From NCBI GenBank assembly GCA_022009855.1, contig CP091727.1, forward strand, positions 1,612,001 through 1,676,000: a DNA stretch of 64,000 bases. The letters are read 5' to 3'. Shown here piece by piece: positions 1-9,545 of the stretch. The stretch is from Lentisphaeria bacterium. Its GTDB lineage: Bacteria > Verrucomicrobiota > Lentisphaeria > Victivallales > Victivallaceae. The notes below the pieces were generated by a model. The model did no database searches and was not told where the DNA came from. It was given only the letters and a program-made list of their open reading frames with translations. A program made the position numbers and the translations under genes. Within the stretch, counting starts at the first letter, position 1. Each line of letters opens with the position of its first letter.

Positions 1-112
1 AACCGTTGACTCTGGAATGTGCATAAGCCTTGCCGCCTCATTTTCGACCCCTCGAAGTCTCTGTGCTTCTATGAGGCTGGAAATACCCTTAAAATAAACG
101 ACGGATTTTCCC
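1..112. repeat. Direct repeat, left copy
   Basis: This segment matches 58495-58606 almost base for base. Both copies lie just downstream (minus strand) of the last small gene after a primase-helicase and contain the paired arms GCCTCAT and ATGAGGC. It marks the two phage-like replication arms as relatives. I see no gene in it. Confidence 0.85.
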
Positions 113-125
113 CGTCACTTTCCCG

Positions 126-581
126 TCACTTTTCGGTCGGAGCGGTTCGATTCACCTCCGACCAATACTGTCTTTCCGTTTTCCGCACGGCATGCAGCCA
201 TGAATCGCCGGACGTGTAGTTCTCCATGATTTTGTCGACGGCGTAGCGCCAGCAGGGAAGATAGGCGTTCTCAATGAGATTTACGACCGATTCCCGGTTC
301 GGAAAGTGCTGTCCGCTGCAAAAGAGAGCGGAACAGCCATACAGACATGGGTAACGGCGTCCTTTCCGGGGAATCCTGTTGAACAGACTCATAACCTTTT
401 CCTCAAGTCCGGCGTGTTCGGCAAGAGAATTGAACAGCCGGTCAGCAATGTCGATTTGGTGATTGTATCTCACATCGAATCTCCAATATCCGGACGGTGT
501 TCTGTGCAGACGCACGGTCATTACGGGTGATTCGGGACCGATATCCGCGAGCGGATACCGCAAAACTTCGTTTCTTTTCAT
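126..581 (-). CDS. Hypothetical phage-type protein, 151 aa
   Basis: I do not recognise the family. The start is supported by GAGGAG four bases before the ATG. The protein is soluble-looking, with a basic N-terminus, a Cys-containing stretch near residues 78-90 and a Trp/Tyr-rich C-terminal half; no signal peptide or membrane segment is visible. It is the last gene of the leftward phage-like early block, after the primase-helicase and the repeat-rich origin-like DNA. The corresponding place in the second copy of this module (58.6-59.1 kb) holds two unrelated small genes, so this position is variable cargo. Confidence 0.5.
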   Translation of the reverse strand: MKRNEVLRYPLADIGPESPVMTVRLHRTPSGYWRFDVRYNHQIDIADRLFNSLAEHAGLEEKVMSLFNRIPRKGRRYPCLYGCSALFCSGQHFPNRESVVNLIENAYLPCWRYAVDKIMENYTSGDSWLHAVRKTERQYWSEVNRTAPTEK

Positions 582-599
582 GTTTCTCCTCTGGTTTGC

Positions 600-890
600 T
601 GGTTTCGTGCATCAGAAAGTGATGGCGATTCTTTTGCTGTTTGACGGTTTGACGCGGTTTGACGCATTTTCCAATAAACACGGTATTTCCCCGTATCTAT
701 CATCATCCCCCCTTATAACTGTCAAACTGTCCAACATACTATATATTTCTTTATAATTTATATTTTTTGAGTTCAAAATAGAAAAGTTACATGTTGGACG
801 CCGGGGTGTCCAACATGCGTCCAACCGTCCAACATGTTTGACGTTTTTGGGGGTGTTGGACGCTTTGAGAGGTATGTTGGACAATCAGCA
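600..890. other. Origin-like region: AT-rich DNA with iteron-like repeats
   Basis: Three direct copies of GTTTGACG start at 639, 647 and 657. They are followed by an inverted copy near 720, an AT-rich tract (about 738-780), and then a cluster of GTTGGACG/CGTCCAAC motifs in both orientations between about 729 and 890. The region directly abuts the 3' end of the primase-helicase gene. Repeated 8-9-mers beside an AT-rich block next to a primase-helicase is the arrangement expected of a phage or plasmid replication origin. The origin role is inference; the repeats are seen directly. Confidence 0.5.
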
Positions 891-3302
891 GTCCGACCAT
901 TCCGGCGGGCAATGATCGATTTTGTATCTTCCGTCGCCCAGAGATACGATAATTCCCCGGTCAGTGAGTTCGGCAATCGCTTCTCTGCGCTCTTTCGCGT
1001 TGCTGTTTCGTATTCCGGAAATGGAAATATCCCGGATGGTAACCCCGTTTCCCCGGTCAAGGCGTTGAATTTTCCTGCAGACTTTCTCCAGCAGGGTTTC
1101 CCTTGTCCGGGTTCTTGAATCCACATTCCGGTCTTCAATGTTCAACAGAAGCCGTTCCGCATTGGCAAAGAACCAGAGAACAAGCCGTTCCGCACGTTCC
1201 CAGTCGGTGTTTTTCAGTTCCGTTTCACGGCACTGCGTTGCAGGATCGTCGGTGAGTGACAGCAGAAAAGCGAACCGCGGGTAATACTCGTTGATGAGCC
1301 GTTTCCAGGAAAAATCAATTTCTTCCGGCGCGTTTTTGCTGAACATCTTTCCAAGACTCGCGGAATAACCTTTCTCAATATGAATGACGCCTTCCTTGCG
1401 CTTGAATGCTTCCAGCAGCAAAGACATTTCATCAAGGGTTTTCTGCAGATCGAAAGAATTCGGCTGACACAGAACGTGAACCATTCTGGCGAACAGAAAG
1501 CGACCAAGAAAACCGTTTTCCAGGTCGGATTTATCAGCTATTTTCCTGAGTACGTCAGGCTGGACGCATGCAAGAATATTGGGGTAGCAGTAATCCGCCG
1601 CGCGAATGTTTCCATGCCCTCCGCGTGAGGAAAACGAGCTTTTGAAGAAGCCCTTGTTGAAGGATTTCGTAAGAAACGGGACGGCATTGTGCTGCCAGCA
1701 TTTCACATCGAGCCATGGCTGCAATTCCGAGATGGAAAGAATGCCGTTCGGCATTTTTATGAAAGCGTCCGCGAGACCTTCCGCGGATCCGGCGTCACCG
1801 ATATACCAGTTGTGCCGCACGGCGAGTTGTTCAAGAAGTCCTCCGATATCCTTTCCGCTTGACGACGGCGCAACCAGAATCGAATAGAAGTTGGGAATCT
1901 GTCCCCCGCCCGTGTCAATCATATTGAGTCCCCGCAGCGGACCGATTCCGATCTGTCCGGCGATGTTCCCTTGTGCTCTCATTTTTGCCATTGCCGAGGG
2001 CGACGCCGAGCGCGGACGGCTCAAGGCCGCGCCGCACAGTGTCAGAGATTTCGCAATGCCGACTGCAATTGGGAGCGCGGGTTCTGACACACTGCAGAAG
2101 TAGCGGCACAGACGCCCGAACAGCGTTCCGTCGATTGCTTTCAGCACATCGCCGTCCCCCAATTTGCGCCACGACGGTTCGGAACTTTCTATGGGCTCCG
2201 CGATTTCAACAAACGGAATATTTTTTGGCTTCTGGGAGAGAATGCCGGAAATGTCCACGTCCGGGAGTGTGCTTTCATGGCGTTCGCAGCATCCGGGTTC
2301 GCGGAGTTCACGCAAGGCGCGCCAGTCGTTGCCCGAACAGCCGTTGTGATGGCATTTGAAGGCCACCGCACCGGACGGTTCCTGAATCAGCACGGCGGAT
2401 TTGTTTGTGTGCGCCTCATTGAACGGGCAGACGGGGAAGATCCACTTGCGTCCGCCCTTCCACGGCTGCGGAGAGCCAAGTTCGGGGCAGTACTGCGCGA
2501 TCCAGGAGTCCAGATCAAACGCCGGCATAGTGTGCTTCCATTCGTCATCCGGAACGTCGGTTTGAGTGTCTTTACTCTGATACGACACAATATCCTGCAT
2601 TTGCTCCCGGGATACAGGCACAATATCTTGTGGTTCGTCCAGAATCCGGGCCATGCGGTGCGGACGTTCGGGGATGGAGTCGCCCTTGCAGTTCATCGTC
2701 CCGGGAAGCCGCCAGATCCGCGCCGGATTGTGAACCGATGTGTCGATCGCGACCTGTTCGGACGAGGCCTTTGCGATTTCGCCGATCACACGGCGCACCA
2801 GCTCGCCGTCATCCGCCGGGAGGTCGATCCGATACATCAACTGCGCCCCATTGCCGGAATCCGTCATAATTGGATCAGCCCAGCCAAGGGAGGAAAGCCC
2901 GTCGCGGATCTCGCGTGCCTTGGCCAGCGCGGATTCGTGTTCCGAGTTCGAACTGGACACTCCGGAGGCTCGTCTGGGATCGCAGTCGATCAGAAGCCAG
3001 CGCCGCCTGACAATATCCGTGTCGGCGGTCGTCGGATTCCGCCCCGCCGGACGCAGACGGTTCACCGCGCGGGCAAGCAGATCGGGATTGACCGGATTGA
3101 CCGTGACGTAAACGCCGCGAAAGGAGAGCAGGCGTTTCAGCGCCTCCGGGACGGCGGAGATGTGCTCGTAATCGAAATAACCGGACTCGATATGCTCCCG
3201 CCGGTAATCGGCGCTGACCGCGTCCAGCACACGCACCTCGAACACGTCCCCGGCCTGAAACCAGAGGCGCAGAGCATGGGTGATTTCATTTGCGTCGGTC
3301 AT
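885..3302 (-). CDS. Phage-type primase-helicase (DUF3987-like C-terminus), copy 1
   Basis: Likely replication protein of the phage-like element. The N-terminal third carries archaeo-eukaryotic-primase-like features: LLIDCDP (metal-binding D-x-D), SGNGAQLMYR and a WRLPGTMN motif around residues 100-200. A Cys/His cluster of CHC2 zinc-finger type (CPFNEAH ... CHHNGC) follows near residues 285-325. The C-terminal half has a Walker A-like APSSSGKD typical of DUF3987 ATPases. About 805 aa. I prefer the second ATG because GGAG lies seven bases upstream of it. It overlaps the BRO-N gene, suggesting translational coupling. The first ~345 residues are nearly identical to the protein at 59361-61721, while the remainder is unrelated. 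Confidence 0.85.
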   Translation of the reverse strand: MTDANEITHALRLWFQAGDVFEVRVLDAVSADYRREHIESGYFDYEHISAVPEALKRLLSFRGVYVTVNPVNPDLLARAVNRLRPAGRNPTTADTDIVRRRWLLIDCDPRRASGVSSSNSEHESALAKAREIRDGLSSLGWADPIMTDSGNGAQLMYRIDLPADDGELVRRVIGEIAKASSEQVAIDTSVHNPARIWRLPGTMNCKGDSIPERPHRMARILDEPQDIVPVSREQMQDIVSYQSKDTQTDVPDDEWKHTMPAFDLDSWIAQYCPELGSPQPWKGGRKWIFPVCPFNEAHTNKSAVLIQEPSGAVAFKCHHNGCSGNDWRALRELREPGCCERHESTLPDVDISGILSQKPKNIPFVEIAEPIESSEPSWRKLGDGDVLKAIDGTLFGRLCRYFCSVSEPALPIAVGIAKSLTLCGAALSRPRSASPSAMAKMRAQGNIAGQIGIGPLRGLNMIDTGGGQIPNFYSILVAPSSSGKDIGGLLEQLAVRHNWYIGDAGSAEGLADAFIKMPNGILSISELQPWLDVKCWQHNAVPFLTKSFNKGFFKSSFSSRGGHGNIRAADYCYPNILACVQPDVLRKIADKSDLENGFLGRFLFARMVHVLCQPNSFDLQKTLDEMSLLLEAFKRKEGVIHIEKGYSASLGKMFSKNAPEEIDFSWKRLINEYYPRFAFLLSLTDDPATQCRETELKNTDWERAERLVLWFFANAERLLLNIEDRNVDSRTRTRETLLEKVCRKIQRLDRGNGVTIRDISISGIRNSNAKERREAIAELTDRGIIVSLGDGRYKIDHCPPEWSDC

Positions 3303-3717
3303 TGCGTTCTCCATGGTATTTGTCGGCGAAATACTGTTCCGTCATGAGTGTGTGCATCGTGGAAATGAATCCCACGATCAGAGCTCTGACCTGCGCCGTC
3401 GCCTTCTCCTCCGCGTCCAGCCTGGGAAATACTTCGTTCCTCAGATAGCGTTCCAGAAGCAGAGCCTTGTGTCCCGAGTTGGCGGCAAGCAGCTTCTCGA
3501 CGTCCGCGCACGGAACAAGCCGGACGACCTGCAGTCCGCCGGGTGTCCGGATCCGTTCATAAAGCGGAACGTTTTCGGTGTGTTTTGCCAGTTCCCGGTT
3601 GGGATTGCTCCAGCCGAGAATGTTGCAGATGTCGCGGATCACGAAGTAATTTTTATCGCTCTTCCGCACAATCCGGACCGGCATTTTACGGAACTGATAC
3701 GTTGTGAAAGGATTCAT
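3286..3717 (-). CDS. BRO-N domain protein, copy 1
   Basis: Short (143 aa) protein with a BRO N-terminal domain: the stretch NYFVIRDICNILGWSNPNR followed by a strand-rich middle is the usual signature. BRO-N proteins are DNA-binding phage and virus regulators, often antirepressor-like. The start used has AGGAG at good spacing; an in-frame ATG five codons upstream overlaps that site and is less likely. It overlaps both the MazG-like gene upstream and the primase gene downstream, so the four genes form a tight leftward operon. The copy at 61705-62136 is almost identical. Confidence 0.8.
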   Translation of the reverse strand: MNPFTTYQFRKMPVRIVRKSDKNYFVIRDICNILGWSNPNRELAKHTENVPLYERIRTPGGLQVVRLVPCADVEKLLAANSGHKALLLERYLRNEVFPRLDAEEKATAQVRALIVGFISTMHTLMTEQYFADKYHGERNDRRK

Positions 3718-3964
3718 CGGTGGACTCCTCATTGATGTTTTTCAAAAAACGGATCACACTTGCCGCCGTGTGGATGGCCTCCGTGATCATCGCCTTTTTC
3801 GATCCCTTGTGTTCATTGTGATTCAGACTTGCCTGCAAAAGCTCTCCCGCTTCTTCCGTTACGATGGCCGCCTGATGAATCGGACTTGTCGGCCAGGCGG
3901 GATGCAGTTTTTCGGCTCTTTCGATCTCGGAAAAGATTTGCGCCAGCGCGATTTCAATCTTCAT
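3686..3964 (-). CDS. MazG-like nucleotide pyrophosphohydrolase-type protein
   Basis: 92 aa. The segment HQAAIVTEEAGELLQASLNH carries the E-E-x-x-E metal-binding pattern of MazG-like all-alpha NTP pyrophosphohydrolases. Such proteins hydrolyse nucleoside triphosphates and are common phage accessory genes. The start codon overlaps the end of the AntA gene and the 3' end overlaps the BRO-N start. Function is from family resemblance only. In the second module copy the gene is split by a methyltransferase cassette. Confidence 0.65.
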   Translation of the reverse strand: MKIEIALAQIFSEIERAEKLHPAWPTSPIHQAAIVTEEAGELLQASLNHNEHKGSKKAMITEAIHTAASVIRFLKNINEESTDESFHNVSVP

Positions 3965-4574
3965 AGACCGTCTCCGGTTCCGGCAGGGCTCCGAAGTGAC
4001 CGTTCATAAGATTAACGGGAATCTCCTCGAACAGTCCCGGCAGAGTCGGATTTTCCATCAGAAGCGAGATGTCGCGCCCGTTCCGTGCGACGTAACAGCC
4101 GCGACGGAACTTGTTTTTCGGCAATCCGGCGCGATTGAGATCGCCGGGATTGCCGTTGGGCAGAAAGTTCCGGGCCAGTTCCAGACGTGCGCGGTACTGT
4201 TCATTTTCGCGGATAATCGGCGTAAGAGCGGCGCGGATGGCTTCCACAAGATTCCCGGCATGCCGGAAGCGTTTCTCCACTTCGATGAAATACTGCCTTG
4301 CCTGGCGGCCGCGTTCGTTGTTTTCCACCATGGCAAGTTCCTTGGCCATATCAAGACTGATGAGGTATTCTTTTGAGGGGCGACCAAGACTTTTTGAGAA
4401 ATTTATCAAAAAGTCTTTGCCCTCCACAAAACGGTATTTTTCCACCCTGTCTTTAATCCAGTTCGCAAACTCCTGCTTGGATTCCAGGAATTTCCACAAA
4501 TCACGGGCGTTGACTGCGGTGATTTTGTCTCCGTTCAGAGTGATTCCGGTTGTTTTGATGAGTTCCGTTGTCAT
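3954..4574 (-). CDS. AntA/AntB-type antirepressor, copy 1
   Basis: 206 aa. The N-terminal ~100 residues match the AntA/AntB domain (VNARDLWKFLESKQEFANW, later YLISLDMAKELAMVENN and RQARQYFIEVE). These domains occur in phage antirepressors that relieve repressor control of lytic genes. I use the second ATG because AAGGA lies well placed before it. It heads the operon antirepressor, MazG-like, BRO-N, primase. Unlike copy 2 (63370-64000) this copy is intact: it has five T's at 4114-4118 where copy 2 has six. Residues 35-60 differ from copy 2, an exchanged segment within an otherwise identical gene. Confidence 0.85.
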   Translation of the reverse strand: MTTELIKTTGITLNGDKITAVNARDLWKFLESKQEFANWIKDRVEKYRFVEGKDFLINFSKSLGRPSKEYLISLDMAKELAMVENNERGRQARQYFIEVEKRFRHAGNLVEAIRAALTPIIRENEQYRARLELARNFLPNGNPGDLNRAGLPKNKFRRGCYVARNGRDISLLMENPTLPGLFEEIPVNLMNGHFGALPEPETVYED

Positions 4575-4589
4575 GTTTGTTCCTTTCAT

Positions 4590-5195
4590 GGGTTTAGTTT
4601 CTATTTCGATTTCAGCTTCCAGGGAATACGCCAGACCTGCTAGTGCGAATCGGTGTGTCGATTTACGTGTGTCGCAGCCTTCGCAATGTGGCGGCTCAGG
4701 AGGACAGATAGCGGAGCGTCAGCTCCCGGCATCCGCAAGGCTCACATTCAAACCATTGCTCCGCCCGTTTGCCGCATTCATCTTTGGGAAGCCATTTCGC
4801 TGGCAGCCATTTCTTGCATCAGGAACAGTAGGCCGGCGGTTCACCTGGTATGAGAGTGCGGTGCTTTGGAACAACTCCTTCGGGATGCAAGCTATCTTCT
4901 TTTCGTGACTGTCTTGCATGCGAAGCGGTAAAATGGAGCAAAGGGGCAGTCTTCCGGACACATATGCCCCAAATTAACGTTCCATGCGTTCTGGCGCGTC
5001 ATAGTCCGGAATATGACCCTTGGGACGGGCCGGCAACGATTTGCATATAGCCCACGATTTGAAACCTCATATGAGGCGGAATATTAGCCACGTTCGTGAC
5101 TGATTTCGAACAATGTTCTTCCATAGGCGTATTAACCAGTTATCCCGGTGTTGTCACTGGAACTGCGAAAGTCTTTCCATCACGCAACGTTATGC
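4590..5195. other. Gene-poor stretch with a Cys-rich remnant
   Basis: No confident gene. On the minus strand between about 4815 and 4696 a reading frame without a good start encodes CKKWLPAKW ... CGKRAEQW then CEPCGC, a zinc-ribbon-like pattern. It may be the end of a small frameshifted phage protein or a decayed gene. The rest (4960-5195) shows nothing recognisable. Confidence 0.3.
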
Positions 5196-6136
5196 TCACG
5201 GATGACGAGTATCCCACTCTTTATGATGTTCCTCATAATAATAGTCCAGATTTTCATCAAGATCCGTTTGGGATGCTGAATATTCTATTGCGCGGTCAAC
5301 TTCACCGGTTTTACCTAGATGGCAGATCAGGTCGCGATCCAGCCCGCGTATTAGCTCCACTCGAAGATCTCCCCAGTCGAACTTGCGCATCTCACATTCA
5401 CGGAACTGATCGTGGTATGTTTTCAAAAACTCTTCATAAAGTTTCGAGATTTTTCGGGAAAAATTCCGGTAAAGAAAGAAGCGGTCCAGATGTCCGGCCG
5501 TGTTGTTTTTCATTATTTTTTCGGCCTGCTCAAGACCCTTTTTCCGGCGGTCGTCCAATTTGACAATTTCGTGTGCCTGATTAATGGAAAGTTCTTCCTT
5601 CCTCACTGCATCAATCAGTTTGGGATCCCCATGCCGCGTGATCCGTTCGATTTTGTCCACAGTCCCTCGTGTTGATCCGACTGCGTCGGCAATCATCTGC
5701 GTGCTGCGTCCTTGAGGAACCGGTGTCAAACCTTTGACACTCCGCTCTCTTTTCCGGCTGCAATCTTTTCTCGCAGCATCGTAACGCACCTCATCAACTC
5801 CGCCTGCGACAATGAGCGACGGACTCTCTGTGCTGTAATTGTATGTTGAAGTGCAGCTTCTTCGTCACTAAAAGAACGAGACACAACAGGAACTGTTGCA
5901 TAACCAAGCTGTCTTGCCGCAATCAGGCGGGTGTGTCCATCCACAACAACATTGTCATGCCCTTCCCAGACAACAATCGGGTAAAGAGTATCAAACCCAT
6001 TCTTTCTGATTGCATCCATTACCTGCCTTAGGTCCGTTTCCCTGATCTCGAAGACCTCGCAAAACGGCTGTGCCATCTTGAGTTCATCAATAGGCATCTG
6101 GATGACTTTGCTTTGTACGAACTTGTCCGTTTCCAT
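5196..6136 (-). CDS. ParB/Srx-type protein (one frameshift)
   Basis: Two overlapping frames together make a ~313-residue ParB-like protein. The first has the ParB nuclease-like fold motifs (YPIVVWEGHDNVVVDGHTR), followed by a helix-turn-helix region in the second frame (RSTQMIADAVGSTRGTVDKI) and a basic/acidic helical tail. Such proteins bind DNA and serve partition or regulation in phages and plasmids. The start at METDKF has AAGGAG seven bases upstream. The break is cured by one extra base in the T4 run at 5750-5753, which gives a continuous AAGKRERSVKG. It is probably intact in the organism. It lies upstream of the antirepressor operon, same strand. Confidence 0.7.
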
Positions 6137-6335
6137 GCCGGATTCTCCTTTCCAAGAGTTGGTTTTCGGGATGCGTTTTATATCTTCCTGCCGGGAGATA
6201 GCGGCATCTCCGGCTTTTTCCGGGTCTGTTTCTGCCTGCCGTACATGAAAAAGCCCGTGAGATTGACTCCCACGAGCTTGAAATGAATACCAAAAAATAA
6301 TTGAAAAAAGTTTTGGTCTCCGACTTTTCTCCGGG

Positions 6336-7302
6336 TTAGAGCGGCAGTTTGTCTTTCGGAATTGCCCGGGCATTGATGGCGTCCGCAATCTGGATGTCCG
6401 TCACTGTTTCCCGATTGGTCTCCTGAAAAGCCCTGATGATCTTCGGAACCGGATAGAATTTTCTTCTTTGGCGCCCGGTAACAGCCTCACCAAGTTCAAC
6501 ACCGCTTTCGGCGATACGTTTCCGCCAGGCGTCGGCTTCTCTGTCCACATTGTCATGGTCGTAGACAGTCCGAAGTACAGCCCGCGCGGCATCCGCAACC
6601 GTGATGAAGCGCTCATTCAAGGCCTCGGCGTATTCCTGATTTTCCCTTGCCAGATGTGCATTGGCTCTCTGGAATGCTTCGCGCAACTCCTTTTCATGCG
6701 ACCACTTCTCCTTATAAAACGCCTCCTTGTCCGGCCATTCCCGCGTCAGCAGAATAATACGTCCAGCGCGACAAAAATTGCTGATAGGATATCAGACAGC
6801 CCGATATGCACACCTGAATATAATCATAAACGACACTTAAAACGGCTCTCAGTTCATCGTCATAAACATTTTCCAGTTCACTCCGTACTTTCTCGCCATA
6901 TCCCATCTCCCATGTCACCAGCAGATTCCGTTCCGGCGCGATGTATCGTACCGGATCCGGGAATAGATCGTAAAATATCCTCGGAAAGCAGTTTCGTAAC
7001 GAGTTGCGGTACTCCTGCAACGGCAAGCTTTCTGGCGAAACTCCCGGAGTATCAATACTGCAGTCATAGACATTGCACATCACGATGTGGTAATAGCGGC
7101 CGAAATCCAGTTGCGGCAGTGTCCCGTCAAGAAGGGCGTCCAGTGTCCTGGAATGATGTCCTTGCCTGCTCAACAGTTCCCGCACATACGTCAGCAACGC
7201 CCGGACACACTGATCTCCATAGTCGCCCTTCACGTCCGTTTTTGCAAATATTTCCATCAAGTGCCGTTGCGGAATGGTGAGTTCAAGATGTCCAATGTTC
7301 AT
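6336..7302 (-). CDS. Hypothetical protein, ~321 aa (one frameshift)
   Basis: Two reading frames (7302-6712 and about 6790-6336) join into one protein if one base is removed from the A5 run at 6773-6777; the join then reads QFCRAGRIILLTREWP. The N-terminal part is mixed alpha/beta with several Tyr residues. The C-terminal part is a long charged helix (YKEKWSHEKELREAFQR) ending in a basic region. I do not recognise the family. The start overlaps the last 20 bases of the sigma-like gene, so the two are probably co-translated. Confidence 0.45.
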
Positions 7303-7978
7303 GGTCGCCGCCTTTTGATGTTATGTACACTCTATCGCCGCCGCATCGCAGATCGCTCAACTGCGGACGAAGTTTTTCATAGATGCTTTCCAACGTTTTG
7401 CGCAGTCCCCGTTTTGTTCGATGAAGAGTCCGTGCTGTCGCTGCATAATCGTAACCGTTGGCAGAGTAGAAGAGCATCCTTATAATGCGAAGTTCATCGT
7501 TTGACAGGGTCATAAGCGCCCGTTCCATCCGTTGTTCCAGATAGCCGCTGGGATTGCTGCGGACAATCCCGATGGAATCCGGGTCTACATCCTCGTTGCG
7601 TTCCCAGGTGATGTGTGACTTCACACTGGCATATTCGGACCGGACGATGACCTTTTTCATGTACGAGGAGAACCGAACTCCCTTGTCTGGATCAAAATGA
7701 TCGAAGTATTTGACAAGCATCAGATTGCCGATGCCGACAAAATCCTCCATTGAAAGCCAGTAATAACGATGGATGGTGTTGACTGCCATTGTCAGCACCA
7801 TCCCAAGGTGAGAGCAGATCAGTTTTTCCCTTGCGGCCTGGTACACGTCGTTTTTCTCCGGCTGTTTCAAGTCAGAAATGACGGCATGATATTGCTCCTT
7901 CGTCAGTTCCGGATATTGACGCAGTTCTCGTGCATAGCGATGAAGACCTGGATGTTTTACAGCATTTATTTCAATCAT
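7283..7978 (-). CDS. Sigma-70-like RNA polymerase factor
   Basis: 231 aa. The central segment (LSMEDFVGIGNLMLVKYFDHFD then VRFSSYMKKVI) resembles sigma-70 region 2, where core binding and -10 recognition reside. A weaker C-terminal helix pair (YDYAATARTLHRTKRGLRKT) could be region 4. It is short and divergent, as phage or mobile-element sigma factors often are. It is the first gene of the leftward block ParB-AntA-primase, so it may direct expression of that element. Assignment rests on motif shape only. Confidence 0.6.
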   Translation of the reverse strand: MIEINAVKHPGLHRYARELRQYPELTKEQYHAVISDLKQPEKNDVYQAAREKLICSHLGMVLTMAVNTIHRYYWLSMEDFVGIGNLMLVKYFDHFDPDKGVRFSSYMKKVIVRSEYASVKSHITWERNEDVDPDSIGIVRSNPSGYLEQRMERALMTLSNDELRIIRMLFYSANGYDYAATARTLHRTKRGLRKTLESIYEKLRPQLSDLRCGGDRVYITSKGGDHEHWTS

Positions 7979-8055
7979 TTCTTATTCAACGCGAAATTTG
8001 ACCTGCGTCATATTGAGTCCCGTGCATTCAGTTTTCGCAAATTCCGGTATGGTCA

Positions 8056-9288
8056 TCAATTTATTATTTGTCGGCAAAGCCGTCCGATTTCCCACATAAT
8101 ACGCCCATAAACATGACTGGCATGAACCTCATTCAGTTCGTCCGTGAGATTCTGCGCTTTTGCAGGAAGCAAGCTGGCCATATCTAAAAGTTCCGTCAAA
8201 ATCAGCTTCGGATGAAAACCGCAGTCTTTGGCCATCTGCTCAAAATGTTCTTTATGAAGCATCCCGCTTCTTGATTCTCCCCAATATTCATTGCAAGCCG
8301 TCGAGACATGCTCTCATATATGACTGTTGATAAAAGATCATACGCCGGAGCAAAAGACGGTTTGTTCCCATGGTAAAGAATCGCATAATTTTTGGCATGG
8401 GCATCACAGTTTCCAATCAGAAAATTGAAAATGACCAGTCTGATAAAGCGAAGTCTGTCAACAGCAGACAGATGCATCTCATTCATTCTCTGTATGCAAT
8501 CCTCAATACCTGGACCGCCGTCCTCCTGATATTTCAGTTTCGGCGGTACATTCAGGATCTGACAAAATCCTCCTGGTGCAGGCGCATGGTAAAACCATCC
8601 TCTTCCTTACGGTCAAACCGTTTTACAACATAAAAACATTCATCGTTCAGAAAGAGAATGTCACATTCCGAAGCAGACAGTCCGACTTCTTTTGCCAGTC
8701 GCATGCAGAAATATTCATTGAATACGCTGTCCGGGAAATTGGGAATCGCAGGTTTGATAATATGAGTTGACGGCGTCCCATAAAGAGGCAGTGCAATTTT
8801 CCCATTCCGGAAACAGGCAACCAGTTTTTCCTGGGAACCAGCTCCGGAAATGCGAACTCCCTCATCACCCGCATCCAGTGGACGCTGGCCTAAATTATCA
8901 AGAATATGACATGCTTCAGCGTCCGAAAGTTCCCGGTATACTGGGGATCTTGCCGATTGCGGTGTTTGTCCGGGGGATAAAAAGATACCGCACCGGCACA
9001 GTCTGCTCCAATATGTTTTAACAGTCCAAATGTGTTTTCGGGGGACACTCGCAAAATCATTGCAACAGTCGTCCGGATACGTTCATCTGGCAGAAGATTG
9101 GAAAAGAAGTTCTCAACCACCGGATCATGGAATATTCCATCCGTCAGCGGAAGGTTCTGAGAAAGCGGATAGGCTTCTTTGTTTTGCAGATATTCCGGCG
9201 CATACTTGAACGAAAGTGCTCCGTTTTCCTGCAGCAATGTTCCAACCTGCGATTCATTCAGAAATACATTGAGTACATCCTGCTGCAT
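8056..9288 (-). CDS. hipA: HipA-type serine/threonine kinase toxin (three frameshifts)
   Basis: Reading across three one-base shifts gives a ~410-residue HipA. It has the N-terminal couple domain (LNESQVGTLLQENG, YLQNKEAYPLSQNLPL), then NTFGLLKHIGADCAGA and KLVACFRNGKIALP. The kinase core includes HIIKPAIPNFPD (ATP lysine) and the catalytic segment NFLIGNCDAHAKNYAI, followed by YDLLSTV as the Asp-containing metal motif. Shifts lie near 8935, at the A4 run 8564-8567, and near 8270-8285; the total length is an exact multiple of three. Either the gene is decaying or the consensus has indels; neighbouring genes favour the latter. It follows hipB by six bases. HipA kinases phosphorylate a tRNA synthetase to induce dormancy. 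Confidence 0.8.
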
Positions 9289-9294
9289 CGGCTA

Positions 9295-9525
9295 TTACTC
9301 CTTGTCATAGGGACTGTAAATGTACATTCCGACTCCGAGAGCCGAAAGTACTTGGAGAAGCTTTCCGATATGACATGTTTCTTTGCCGTTTTCCAAATCG
9401 CCGATAAATCGGATTCCGGTATTTGCCAATCCGGCAAGTTGCGCCTGCGTGACCCCTTGTTCTTTACGCAGTTTCCGTATCAGCGTCCCGATTGCTTCGC
9501 AGGTTTGTAATTCTGTTTTTGCCAT
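9295..9525 (-). CDS. hipB: HipB-type helix-turn-helix antitoxin
   Basis: 76 aa Xre/Cro-like HTH protein: AIGTLIRKLRKEQGVTQAQLAGLANTG is a standard HTH_3 pattern, and the C-terminal GVGMYIYSPYD matches HipB-like antitoxins. It directly precedes hipA on the same strand. A readable promoter and two near-identical repeats sit upstream (9546-9609), as expected for autorepression by the antitoxin-toxin complex. Confidence 0.85.
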   Translation of the reverse strand: MAKTELQTCEAIGTLIRKLRKEQGVTQAQLAGLANTGIRFIGDLENGKETCHIGKLLQVLSALGVGMYIYSPYDKE

Positions 9526-9545
9526 TTTATCTCCAACTTATAATT

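Noticed and set aside
2277..3347. Long plus-strand open frame (356 aa) opposite the primase-helicase
   Set aside because: It is the antisense shadow of a GC-rich real gene; the same shadow appears opposite copy 2 (59478-61766). No start site or domain.
5723..5740. Palindrome GTGTCAAA-CC-TTTGACAC at the ParB-like gene break, suggesting programmed frameshifting
   Set aside because: The break is cured by one base in the adjacent T4 run like many others here; no slippery heptamer is present.
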